Source of the DNA: Mytilus edulis
Taxonomy: Eukaryota > Mollusca > Bivalvia > Mytilida > Mytilidae
Direction: 5' to 3'
Length of the DNA: 64,000 nt
Assembly: GCF_963676685.1 (NCBI RefSeq)
Contig: NC_092348.1
Location: forward strand, 26,697,386 to 26,761,385
Under the pieces are notes generated by a model. The model saw only the letters and a program-made list of their open reading frames with translations, was not told the origin of the DNA and searched no databases. Positions within the stretch are counted from its first letter, which is position 1; every line of letters begins with the position of its first letter. The translations under genes were made by a program, and so were the position numbers. Of this stretch, positions 12,206-23,137 are shown piece by piece.

Positions 12206-12839
12206 ACTAAACTGTGAATTATCTGAATAAATGTTTTTTGTTCACATCATTACAAATTATGTTTATTTTAGATTTTTTCTCAATCTGATATTCAAAGTGT
12301 CCGTGCTTATTTATTTAGAGAAAATTTGAAAGTACATATGTTCATTAAAGGGACATTAGCTGTCAAATTATTGTTCGTCGATTTGACTCAAATTATCATA
12401 ATTGATTTTTAAAATACTGAAACGTATATTCAAATAGCAAAAAGTCTAAAATAAACAAATCACAATTCGTGGACTGGATAATATGTCTCAACGTCATCTA
12501 ATTAATCATCGATATGACCTCCAAAGACTGCTGACGGTCAAAACATGCGATATATTAAAACATAAGTTTAAATTTAAACATATAGTGACCACATGCAATT
12601 ATATGTCTGTTAAAAAGTATGTTTATCACCGTTGTTACAACTATAAGAATGATTTTTTTTTGCATATATCGTAGATAATGCCCCTTTAAGTCTCAATTGT
12701 TCTAGATAATAATCTCATATTGTACTGTGATAATACATTTATATCAAAACTATCAAAATTGAAAGAATTTCCAATTAAACAGTTCTACAATATCTGTTAA
12801 ATGATAGCGGATATGGTCCTAATGATGTCATTACAATCC

Positions 12840-13330
12840 TGTCCCCTTTTCACGAATATTATCTACAGAATTAGACGTATTTCCGGGATTGTACTAGCAT
12901 GACCAAAAATACGGGTGTCATATATGGAGCAGGAGCTTTTAAACAAGTGAGAGGTTTAGCTAGTTATACAACCAGGTTCGATCCACCATTTTTTACATAA
13001 GAAAATGTTCGTACCAAGTCAGGAATATGACAGTTGTTTTCATTCGTTTGATATGTTTGAGCTTTAACTTTTGCCATATGGTAAGGGACTTTCCGTTTTG
13101 AATTTTCCTCCGAGTTCAGTATTTTTGTTATTTAACCTTTTTCCTGAGTACATCAGATCACCCCCAGTTTTTCATGGGGTTCATATTTCTCAGTCTTTAG
13201 TTTTCTATATTTTGTTTTGTGAACTATTGCTTGTCTGTTGATCTTTTCCTATTCAGCTATGGCGTTGTAAGTTTATTTTCGATTTATGAGTTTGAATGTC
13301 CCTCTGGTATATTTCGCTTCTCTTTTAAGG
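12840..13330 (+). repeat. Retroelement 3' fragments (families F and G) in intron 1
   Basis: It contains 'accaagtcaggaatatgacagttgtt', then 'gggactttccgttttgaattttcc', then 'ttcatggggttc...cagtctttagttttc' and 'atggcgttgtaagttta...tcgatttatgagttt'. The last block recurs at 24600-24790 and 58880-59285, and inverted at 16750-16885. No open frame remains. Confidence 0.5.
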
Positions 13331-13333
13331 ATT

Positions 13334-16300
13334 TGGTACTCAATATTCGGTTCTTCCAACACTAAACTATACAGATAGGTTTATCTAAAACAATTCATTT
13401 CTACTAAACGAAAAGTTAATATTGATCTATCTATTGTTTTGGACCTTGATATTATAATTTAATATTATAATATTTATCTCAAGAATATAATTTACGGGAC
13501 AAGTTTACATTCCAGTATTGCTATTTTTTTCATTGATGGTGATGGTATATTTTCATATTTTCATTGAGTATATATTTCTCCCTTGGTTCAATGTAGTGAA
13601 GTTGTGGGTTTCGAGGAAAGTAATGTTTTCGTTGCTTAAAACAGGATTGAAAATAAGATATCACAAGAAGATTAAACCTTATTTAAAATTTAATTGCTTA
13701 ATTACATCACAAACTGTCTCTGTGTATTTAAAGGGACAAGGTTTACTTTAGGCCAATCATGGCTGGGGATTCAACTAAATCATCAGTATCAAAATGTTCA
13801 TACTTTGAATCTTAATTGGATCTAATTCAGAAGCCTGCCACTAGATTAAATAAGTCTCTTCATTATATTGCATGTTTGGCTTCAAACATTTTTTGAATAT
13901 ATCGTCAAAAAACGATGACTTATGCAGGAATAACATGTTGAGGAAACTATTGACCCCAACATAGATACCAAATTTTTCTGTAGCCATACGTTGCCAATTA
14001 TTACATTTAAAAACTGTCTGTATCAAAGATGGCGTTCAAAGTAAATTGCTTAAAAAAGTATAAAGAATTATTGAAAATTCGACGAAAACTGATGATTTTA
14101 CACAAGTAATCCATACTTGAGAAGTCATTTGTTCTTAATTCTAATGTGTCCTAAAACGATTATGTGTGTATTTATTGTCATATCACAACTATTTCTTAGT
14201 GAAATTTATAGTATTGGTTTTATTGAAAAATAAATCAAATTCTTAGAGACAATTTTAACCCTTTAGGAAAATACTCCTTGTCATGTTCCTACTGGCATTA
14301 ATTCCATTACTAGATGTTTTGTCACGTGTAACATTACATCAAACTCTTGACCTACATTGCATTGTTTTCAATATTAATGGTTACGTTAAATACCTATTAA
14401 ACTAAAAAGAAACAAAACAAAACAAAACAATACATAAGAACTTAAAATAAAGTGTTATTTTATCCTAACTGTAATTTTATTTTCAAAAGAACTTCTATAG
14501 GTTTAGTTTTGGACCACTTTTATATAGTATATTTAAATGACCTTTTTGCGTCTTTTCATATTTCCATTGTTACAGGTTTACTTTTATGTTAACAACTAGT
14601 CCTTAGTTTTTAAATCGGTAGTATGAAGGCACCTGTTATATATTTTTCCTTTTGATGCTTGCGTTTGTTGCCATTTAAAGTTATAGTGAAGAAATAAAAT
14701 ATTCAAATCAATTATCAATTAAAAATTAAATGCAAGCATACCAACAGAAAGTTGTATGCATTATGCACATAGTTTACAAAGAACATTTTAATAAATAAAA
14801 AAAATGATCGTAAAGTATATTGAAGATACCAAGATTTGTTTCTCTTGAAATTTTGTGAAAGATGAAATGAATGTTTACAAAGACTTTGTTTTGAAGCGAA
14901 TAAATAGTTACTTTTTGTAAACAAATAAATTATGGTCATTGTTCTCTTACAGCATTTATATAAAGGCTAAAATGAGCTTGAAAGAATCAGTATGCAAATA
15001 TCAAATAAGCTCGGCAAAATAGAAACGGAAAGTTTCGATTCATTTTAGAAATGAAAATTAATCATTTTATCCATGAGTCATCAAAGTTGTGTTTCAAATA
15101 CAAAATGAAGCAAGAGCAATATGGCAATTCACCGAGTATAGTTGTAAAACAAAATAAATGTTTTGCAGTCATTTTAAAGAAAAGAATATTCAAGGCTTAT
15201 AATTTGGTTCACCAGATTCGTATAAATTGTCATAAATTCCACGGAAAACTTAAAATAAATCACCTATAAATAAATCATGTACAAAATATCAGTATAAAAC
15301 AGGTGATAGTAAGCCCCTGTTTTAAACTCAACGTCATCGACATACAACTGTACAATTTCTACGTTTTACACTGCTTTATCCATTTCTAACCTGAAAGATT
15401 CACTACATCATCTCATTAAACATATAACAAAAAATAGGATGTGTATATAAAGAGTCCTTGGTTTTGGTCGTCAACATACCCTCTGCTCAGACTTATATTA
15501 AAATGAGCAATTCTCATTTTCCAAAATAATAACTTAACATAAATATCTTTATTTAATGTTTTTGTTATACTAAAGTAAAATAATTTGATGGCAAAATATA
15601 TTATCAAGTTTGATGATACCTAATGACCTAATTTGTCAATTAAAAACATATTAAATGTTGAATAAATGAATATCATATATTTATTCAACATTTAAGATTG
15701 AGTACATATAAAACGGTTTAATAATAAATAAAAGAGACATGGGAAAATAAAATAAACAAAGCATTACATTACGTAACCGAATAGTTGGTTTCCTGGCTGC
15801 GTTAAAGGACAACATTTACTCTTGACTATGTTGCATCTATGAAAAAACGTTCGAAAAGCAATTTATATATTCAAAATGAATTTTAATTACTGAAAGGAAA
15901 TAAACTCATTCAAACATTTAATAAAATTTATATAATCTATTTTAGCGTATTCTTCTTGTAAAATAAAAGACTTTTCAATACGAAATGTTAGAAAATTTTG
16001 ATTCGTTTTATCTTGCATTGTTGAGGGTTTTTTTAAATATATTTCCGTTCTAGTACAATATAATTCATATCTATACACATTACCCAATTTTCTAGATATT
16101 TTTTTCATAGAAGGTGCATAACAGAAACATTTAAACCTTTGAAGTGGTTTCGATTAAGTGTTTATTATTAATATAGTGTGCTGTAATGTTCTTGTGATGA
16201 CATCCGAAACACTCAAAGTCGACAATTGATATGATTTATTATATGCACAAATAAGATGATAATAATGAAACTACTGAAAAGTGCTTCTTGTGTCTAAACG

Positions 16301-16615
16301 AAAGAAGCTAAGACATCAAAATGTCACAGATTTGTGTTTTCCGGTCATTTATAACAATATCTTCGTAAAACATCAATGAACGGTATAAATTGAAAAAACA
16401 TGTAGTAAATAAGCAAGACCATACAAATAACCAAACAGACTGAAGACATTTGAAAAGCATATTACAATCATGTATCAATATGAAGTTGTATATATCAAAT
16501 TTGGACCTACAAGAGCTCGATTTGTTGACAACTTTTACACAGTCTAGCAAAGATGTGCAACATAACGTTCTTTAAAAAGAATTATCATACACATAACGTC
16601 CCTTAATAAAGGACA
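13334..16615 (+). other. Intron of the unit 1 gene, mostly unique AT-rich DNA
   Basis: Blocks here align with the unit 2 intron (for example 'agaacttaaaataaagtgttattttatcc' at 14428 and 26548). Short open frames at 15051-15269 and elsewhere are not conserved in frame with unit 2, so I do not call genes. A 16-bp-stem palindrome sits at 15652-15694. Confidence 0.5.
15652..15694. repeat. Perfect 16-bp inverted repeat
   Basis: TAAATGTTGAATAAAT is followed by an 11-nt spacer and then its exact reverse complement. It lies in intron 1 of the unit 1 gene. It could be a hairpin or a tiny foldback relic. Confidence 0.6.
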
Positions 16616-16619
16616 TGTA

Positions 16620-16885
16620 CCAAGTACCAAGTCAGGAATATGACAGTTGTTATCCATTCGTTTATTGTCTTTGAGCTTTTGATTTTGCCATTTGATTACT
16701 GACTATCCGTTTTTGGATTTTCCTAGGAGTTCGGTCATTTTGTTATTTTTCTTTTAACTTAGTAAAGGAGGGACGAAAGATACCAAAGGGACAGTCAAAC
16801 TCATAAATCTAAAACAAACTGACAACGCCATGGCTAAAAATGAAAAAGACAAACAAACAACAGCACACACGACATATGTCCTTCG
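16620..16885. repeat. Family F end (+) abutting inverted family G end (-)
   Basis: 16620-16750 reads 'accaagtcaggaatatgacagttgtt...ctatccgtttttggattttcc' on the plus strand. 16755-16885 reads 'gggacgaaagataccaaagggacagtcaaactcataa' and is the complement of the family G tail. Confidence 0.5.
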
Positions 16886-17739
16886 ATCATTACCTTAGTT
16901 TGTCCTATTAACTTGGTTTTTAGTACTTACAATCTTTACATGTCCTGTTAACTTTGTAATGAACAAGACCAAACAAGACAAATACTTTATTAAAGACTCC
17001 CATTATTTACAAGTATACATAGACATGTATTAAAGGTTAACAACAGCGTATACATTAGACACTGTAAAAATAATTACGAGAGATAGATGTTATCACATAT
17101 ACAAAAGGGAAAACCAGCATTAAACATATAAAAAACTTTTTCTTTTTGATAACATATCTTGGCTGATTTGAGCAGTGTTTAATAAACCATGTCTTTCAAT
17201 TTCACGTTCGCATATATTGACCATATTCTTTGAATCCTTTATCGATGGATTTAACATAAATAAATAAACTAGTATAATAAAAAAAAAAGCAATGGATGAG
17301 ATTGTTAAATTTAATAGATGCCTTTTTGTGCCTCTTTGTTGCATATTTGTTTTGTTTTGTAGTAAGACTACAACAAAAAGTTGACTGCTGTATCCCTATT
17401 TTGACATTTTTACCTATTAAGTCGTTTTGTTTTGTTTACGCATCGTTGTCACTAAACATGTAATTGAATTTGAAGCGACTGTCATTCAAGTGAGAGGGTT
17501 TGGTTAGCCATAAAACCAGATTCAATCCACCATTTTCTACATGGAACACTGTCTGCACAAAGACAGAAATATGACAGTTGTTATCCATTCGTTTGATGTG
17601 TTTGAGCTATTGATTTTGCCATTTGATTAGAGTCCTTTGGTTTTGAATTTCCTCGGAGTTCAGCATTTTTGTCATTTTACTTTTTTTTCATCCACTATGC
17701 AAACTTTTTCTGTTTGGGTTCAATTTATATATCCCCAAA

Positions 17740-18790
17740 AGCCAGCAATTAAAGAAACAACTGACAAAGCTTCAGTTGCCTAATGATATACTTTTACCTC
17801 GAATTTGACATACACGGTCATCTCAGTACCAGAATCTATGACAAACGAGGCTATTTTGAAATTATCACTTTCCCCCACCTATGTAGCAATATACAATATA
17901 CTTGACCTGCATATAGGATATACATTTCCCAATTTATGCGGTATTCAAGAGCATGGAGCAACTATCTAGACTTGTAAACATCACCAGGGTCCGAGAAGAA
18001 AGTTGATGACCCAGTGGTACAAATGTATGTCAAAGAACGTCTCGTTATTTCTTCTAAAAAAAAGTTCATCGGAAGTTACCTAGACAAATATATAAATATT
18101 TCGTATCAACTTATCAAATAATACATGATGGTCTTGAAATATAAGCTATTGGTACTGACGTTGTTTATCATCTTAATAACGTGTTATAGTATTCTTCTAT
18201 TTGTCTTTATGAATATTACTTTTAATGTTTATCAGGGGTTATTTTTGTGGTATACATCCTGCCATTATGTTATTGTTTTATCATGATTTTTGTATTCTTG
18301 TCTTTAACGTTGGCTAAATAAAATCTGTTCTGTATGCCTTTTTGTGATTCTTGGTTACATATGACGTGATCCCGACGTTGTGTTATTGTTCTATGATAAT
18401 TTCTGTATTCTTGTCTTTCTTTTCAGAAAGATGCTTTGTCTGCGTGCTTTTTTTTTTGTTTCTTTCTTTCATTTGACATGGCTCTGTACTTATTCATCCC
18501 GTCATTGTGTTATTGTGTCATGGTAACTGTTTGTTTATATATATGATTGTTTTAAAGTGATTAAGATAATAACACAACGGTGACTGCTGTTCCCCTATTA
18601 TGTCTGTTTGTTTTGTTCCCACATCATTGTCAATATAATGTCATATAAATAAAAAGTTTTTCTAGCTATAATACAAGTACAATTCAGGAATATTGACCTT
18701 TTGATTTTGGCCAATTTATTAGGGACTTTCCGTTTAGAATTTTCCTCATAGTTCAGGTTTTTTTTTGTAATTTTACTTTTTGCTTATTAT
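17740..18790 (+). mobile_element. Decayed retroelement, 5'-truncated copy (family F)
   Basis: At 17784-17900 a plus-strand frame reads EFDIHGHLSTRIYDKR followed by FPHLCSNI. This wording is familiar from the C-terminal part of a retroelement polyprotein common in invertebrate genomes. It continues, with stops, through a 'SRAC' block (near 17950) and 'KKVDDPVVQMYV' (near 18005). Then come two imperfect ~130-bp tandem units (18200-18560, 'gtattcttgtctttaacgttggctaa') and the family F tail (18555-18790). It is non-functional, and I do not assign a clade. Confidence 0.55.
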
Positions 18791-19162
18791 CCTTTATTTA
18801 ACAGAAATTCAAGTTTTTCATCATCAAAAATATTCATTAAAGTATCGTCAAAGTGACTAGCACGATTAACAAGGATATCATAGACTAGCTGATAATCTAT
18901 TGTAGAGGATCTTACAAATTACTAGTAATATAGGATGCAGTCACAGAAATAATCATAATATAAATACGTCTGAACCAATGACAACTCAACGACAGATTTT
19001 AAACATCAGATCACCAGTGATGGGGATAAAAGGCTGAAAACACATTCAGTATATACAATTTGTCCAAATTATAGCCCAACACTGCTACATCTGTAAATTT
19101 GCAGAAGCAATTGTTTGTTCTTCCCTGCCAGGGATTCGAAGTCATACATATATACATCGAGT

Positions 19163-19290
19163 ATAAAAAAAAAAAAAGGTGTGGTATGAATGCCAATGAG
19201 ATATCTGTCCACAAGAGACCAAAATGACACAGACATTAACAATTATAGGTCACCGTACGGCCTTCAACAATGAGCAAAGCCCATAACCCG
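19163..19290 (-). repeat. Interspersed repeat family D (inverted)
   Basis: It reads 'ggtgtggtatgaatgccaatgagatatctgtccacaagagaccaaaatgacac...ggtcaccgtacggccttcaacaatgagcaaagcc', the complement of the family D layout. Confidence 0.55.
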
Positions 19291-19484
19291 AAATTATGTA
19301 TAAATGACACCATTAAATTGTGAATGAACTCTTTTAAATCCATATCACAACAATATAATCAAATCGTAGTGCTACATCATAACAAATCTTTTACAAAAAT
19401 TTATACAAAAATTAATTACTTAGATTATCTAAATTTTATTGAAGCACGTGAATAACCTATTGATTCTCCATTTTTTTTCTGTAG

Positions 19485-20061
19485 CTCCGAACTGGTTTTT
19501 TAGTACTAGACTTTGCTATGAATGGTATGGTGACAGTGATGTTAACCAATGTGGTAGTGGTGGTGTGTCAAGTAACCTTTGCGCATATGTTAACGAATGG
19601 ACTACCTACTACAACGATGATAGCAATAGCCGTGGGGGTGGTTGTGTAATGAAATGGAGTATCAATTCTATTGGATATGAGGATTGGTTGCAAATGTTGA
19701 GGTCTGTTTCCAATGGTTTTCTGTTGGTACTGGCGACGACCAATGTGGTGGTGGATCATCACATCTTCTCTGTGCCCGTGTTGGTACGTCCACAGGTTAC
19801 TATAGGGATGATACAGACAGTAGTTCGAAAGGATGTCAAATGCAATGGAAGTTATCTGTCCCGGTTGAATCTCCGCAATGGATACAGAATACCCAGTTCT
19901 GCTACGAGTGGTATACCAATGATAATCAAGGTCAATGCGGAGGTGTATCAAACGGCGTTTCATGTGCCATTGCAAACTCGTTTACCGCCCCTTACATTGA
20001 TCATACCGCCGGACGTGGCGGCGGATGTTACATGAGATGGAAAATATTTGTTGATACTTAG
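19485..20061 (+). pseudogene. Exon 2: three Cys/Trp repeats, one-base deletion, unit 1
   Basis: It begins after the tttttttctgtag acceptor. Repeat 1 runs LCYEW...NQCG...LCAYVNEWTTYY...GGGCVMKW. Repeat 2 (shifted frame) runs VCFQW...DQCGGG...LCARVG...GYYRDDT...KGCQMQW. Repeat 3 runs FCYEW...GQCGG...SCAIANSFT...GGGCYMRW and ends KIFVDT before TAG-free TAA/TTA context at 20059-20061. The frame break sits between 'gattggtt' and 'aatgttgag' (about 19686-19694). Confidence 0.78.
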
Positions 20062-20661
20062 TTGTGTTCTCGTCTGTCTTTATTGTTTTAACCTTAAACA
20101 AATATCAAATTACTTACCCTTCTTTCAGTCATTATGATATACTTATTCTTTTTGTTAATCATGCGGAAATGAAAACTATTTCCTTGTAATTCAATTTATA
20201 CTTGCACCTTTGTAAAATATCTTTCTCTGAAGTTAAAAATAAACAAGAAAAGTATTCATTATTCATTAATGTTTTTACCCTAAGTAAACCATTGGTTTTT
20301 TGTTGTTGGAATAATTATTTTGTAAAAGAGTATGTAAAACATTATTACAAAATATTTACAAATGACACTTGTCACGCTTTCAGAAACGTTTTATTTGTTT
20401 GCTGTTGTTTGTTTTTTCATTTTATATACAATGCAATAAATAATACTTGCATCTTTCTTCTATTAATTTAGGAGGGATAACTATAATATGCATACCCAAT
20501 TTTACACGTTAGAGTAGGTTCTCTTCTTTAATAACACGGACTACTAGAAATGTAGTATCAATCTATTTAAATTATCATTATAACAGCAGATTTAAAAAAC
20601 ATAATATACTAGTTTGCTTGCCACTTGCTACTAGGCTACATTAAGGACGCCAAGTGTACCT

Positions 20662-20703
20662 CACCGGATACGCATTTCAACAACAAATGTATCTTCAGTA
20701 ATG
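20662..20703 (-). ncRNA. Hammerhead ribozyme, H2 family, core intact, helices weakened
   Basis: On the minus strand: CATTA (helix I 5'), CTGAAGA, a 13-nt helix II/loop, GAAA, helix III reduced to TGCGTAT, C17, CGGTG. The core residues (C3 U4 G5 A6 N7 G8 A9, G12 A13 A14, C17) are present. The first helix I pair is A-C, and helix II has only three pairs. Activity is doubtful. Confidence 0.55.
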
Positions 20704-21364
20704 CTCGAAGCCACCATATTTGAGAATCCAAAATGATTCAAAAATTGAAAAGCTGATAAAATCAAACGACAAAAAGTATAGCCAAAAGTTATTAAGGTAT
20801 ACATTTTTATAACTGAATAAATTCAATTTATTCTTTATTTTGTTTTTGTTTAAAGAAGATGACAAAAATTAAATCGACTTTAACTAGTCCTGATTCTAGT
20901 GAAATTTTTGTGTGCCTATTTTGTACATATTTTAGGTAATAGCCATGCATGTGATTAGTCCATCGGTTACACACTAAACAGGATTGCACGCGTTGTCTCG
21001 ATAAGAATACCCCAACTTGAAATGCAAGTGTCAAAAAACAGGTTAAATTGAAGTATTTGGTAATGATTATGATAAATCGTACTTCTCAATCATTGCTTTT
21101 CTTCCTGGGAGACCAGTAATCACTTAGCTCCAAAAACGAATAAAATCATTGAAATTTCCCTTGTTTTATTTTTCGTATTACATCGCGTACACAAATTATA
21201 TTAGAAATGGAATTGTTTGCACTATTAATGACTGTTGTAAACGTTGGATGATGATATGTATAAAGTTAGAGATCATAGGAAGGCGTCATTTCGATATCAG
21301 CAGATGAAGTTATTTAAGCAACATCTCATTTGCAAACACCCATATTTATCAGGAATAACTTAAG

Positions 21365-22015
21365 GATTTTAAAAGATTTATTTACATTGTGTAGTTATAT
21401 GGACACACAGTTCTATGGTCGGGTTGTTGTCTCTTTAACACATTCCCCATATCCATTTTCAATTTTATGACATAAAAATTATGTTCATATTTTTACGATC
21501 AATGCTATTTTTTTAAACAAATTAAAATAATAACATTGTTCAGATAACATGCCAATAGAAATATAAACTGACATTTACGAAAGATGGTTATTTCAAAAGA
21601 AAACGCCGAATATTTTAGAGAAAATATAAGCATAAGAGTTCAAATAAACGTTTTAAAAAAGCTCGTTTACAAAATTATAAAAATATTCTATTCGAAGAAA
21701 AAAACTTTTTGTGCTTCTGAAATTTGACTACATGAATTTTTATTCAAAAATAAATTTCTAACCGTGTGTTATATAGGGAGATCAAATTTTCACGACTTAT
21801 TTCTTTTTGTCAACGCACTATTTAAAGGTTCAAAATTTTAACCTATTTACAAACACAAGTTACATTAACACCACACAATTTACAGAGTACAGAAGAACCT
21901 GAAGTAATGGACAAACTAGAAAATTCAATTTAAAGTATATTTTTCATTTCAGAAAATTAATATAAACTTTGATAGATTTTGAGAAATTATTTTCCGTTCC
22001 CATAGAATGTGTCAA
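21365..22015 (+). repeat. Long diverged repeat shared with 42345-42950
   Basis: Shared blocks in order include 'gacatttacgaaagatggtta' (21569 and 42508), 'agcataagagttcaaa', 'ctaaccgtgtgttatat' and 'agatca...ttacgactt'. A short family C fragment (21420-21470) is inserted in this copy only. It lies between the two units of the segmental duplication. Confidence 0.65.
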
Positions 22016-22827
22016 AATAGACTTAGTTAGGGAAACAGTTTAAGATGTTCAAACTGTGTATTAGAGTCGTACAGATAATAGTGTGTACGAGGCAATTTCT
22101 TGACGCACTCAGGTTATCAATTGACTGGGTCACATTAAGCGAACGTTCCTCTGAAACGCTGAACTATCACATCGTACTTGTTAAAGACATTTAAACTATA
22201 GGGTCACCAAAAGGTTCTAAACTCATAATTCAAATAATAAGAATAACTGATAGAGGACTAAACATTGTGTGTTGATTACTTAAACATACTTTTTTTCTCA
22301 TGCACATGCATGATCTGTACACTCTTATTCTATATTGATCCAATCTGGAAGGCCTCTGACAGACAGAGTGACCATAAAATCACTGTTATCGATAGCCGAT
22401 AATAAACAAGTTGAAGGTAAATGATTCAGTATTTTAATTGGACTGTCAAAATTAAATGGGGTATCATATAAACCCAATGAATTGCTTTTGCCATTGAGAA
22501 TATTACGTTTTTTTCAACCTTTGCACTAAACGCCTGTAACGCTATCTCAAATCATCAAACAATCACATAATTCTAATTCTATTCAACTAAGCCTTTTAAG
22601 GCAATTGCTAAGATAAAACTATTGATCAATCTCGCTATTAAGTATTGTTTATCAAATTTAATACATGTAAAACGTGTTAGATTAAAGCCCTGTTGATCCA
22701 ATCAGAAAGAGTAATATTTGTACATACCAGTATAAAAACATTACATAACTGAAACTCAGTCAGATAATCGCGTATAGGAACATTTATCGTTGTAAGAAAA
22801 CCAACTAAGATTGATTGAACAATATAA

Positions 22828-23137
22828 ATGACAATGTTTGATTCAAGAACAGTTATACTAATGACACTTTATATGCCACTTTTTGTTGTCAGCTGTGATA
22901 TCAGATCACAAAATTTCATTCAAACGAAAAATACACGAATAGTTTCTAGTAAAGCCTCAAACAGAACATCAAAAGCCAGATCAGGCATACAATGTTCAGC
23001 AGAATGCACCATTGATGAAAACTGTTGTTCTAGCAGCTATGACACTCACTCGACTTTGTGTATATTATTTTCGACATGTTCTATCATGACAGAATATGCA
23101 GAAGGATACTCAGTAACGAAAATGACCCCTGAACCAG
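22828..23137 (+). CDS. Exon 1: signal peptide and PAN-like module, unit 2
   Basis: It is about three-quarters identical by eye to exon 1 at 10015. Cys positions QCSAEC...ENCCSSSYD...CILFSTC are kept. One two-residue insertion (IM before TEY) and loss of the last Cys (GYS for GCS) distinguish it. Confidence 0.8.

Larger units (their letters stand above)
10015..20061 (+). pseudogene. PAN-like plus triple Cys/Trp-repeat secreted protein, frameshifted copy
   Basis: This is a two-exon gene: exon 1 is 10015-10312 and exon 2 is 19485-20061, joined in phase 1 (GAACCA-G|GT ... ctgtag|CTCCG) to read EPAPNWFF. Exon 1 encodes a signal peptide and a Cys-rich PAN/apple-like module. Exon 2 encodes three copies of an unrecognised repeat. 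Relative to the intact paralogue at 22828-30449, one base is missing near 19690, just after repeat 1. The original frame then stays open to 20035 with unrelated sequence, while repeats 2 and 3 continue in the next frame to 20061. It could be a pseudogene, a truncated allele or a sequencing error. Apart from that base both exons look well preserved. The intron is 9.2 kb and full of repeats. Confidence 0.72.
9605..21050. repeat. Segmental duplication, unit 1
   Basis: This unit is collinear with 22430-32090. Matching landmarks in order are: the promoter block (aaacacaatgaattgctttt at 9645, aacccaatgaattgctttt at 22471), exon 1, intron blocks near 13400-13800 / 24830-25950, near 14440 / 26565 and near 14700-15250 / 27310-27860, exon 2, and the H2 repeat with its 3' flank (20640-21050 / 31720-32090). 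Divergence is high in the introns (many indels and private insertions), so the duplication is not recent. Confidence 0.85.

Noticed and set aside
19568-19975. 135-codon minus-strand frame
   Set aside because: It is antisense to the triple-repeat exon. The plus strand has repeated Cys/Trp motifs, a splice acceptor and a conserved paralogue.
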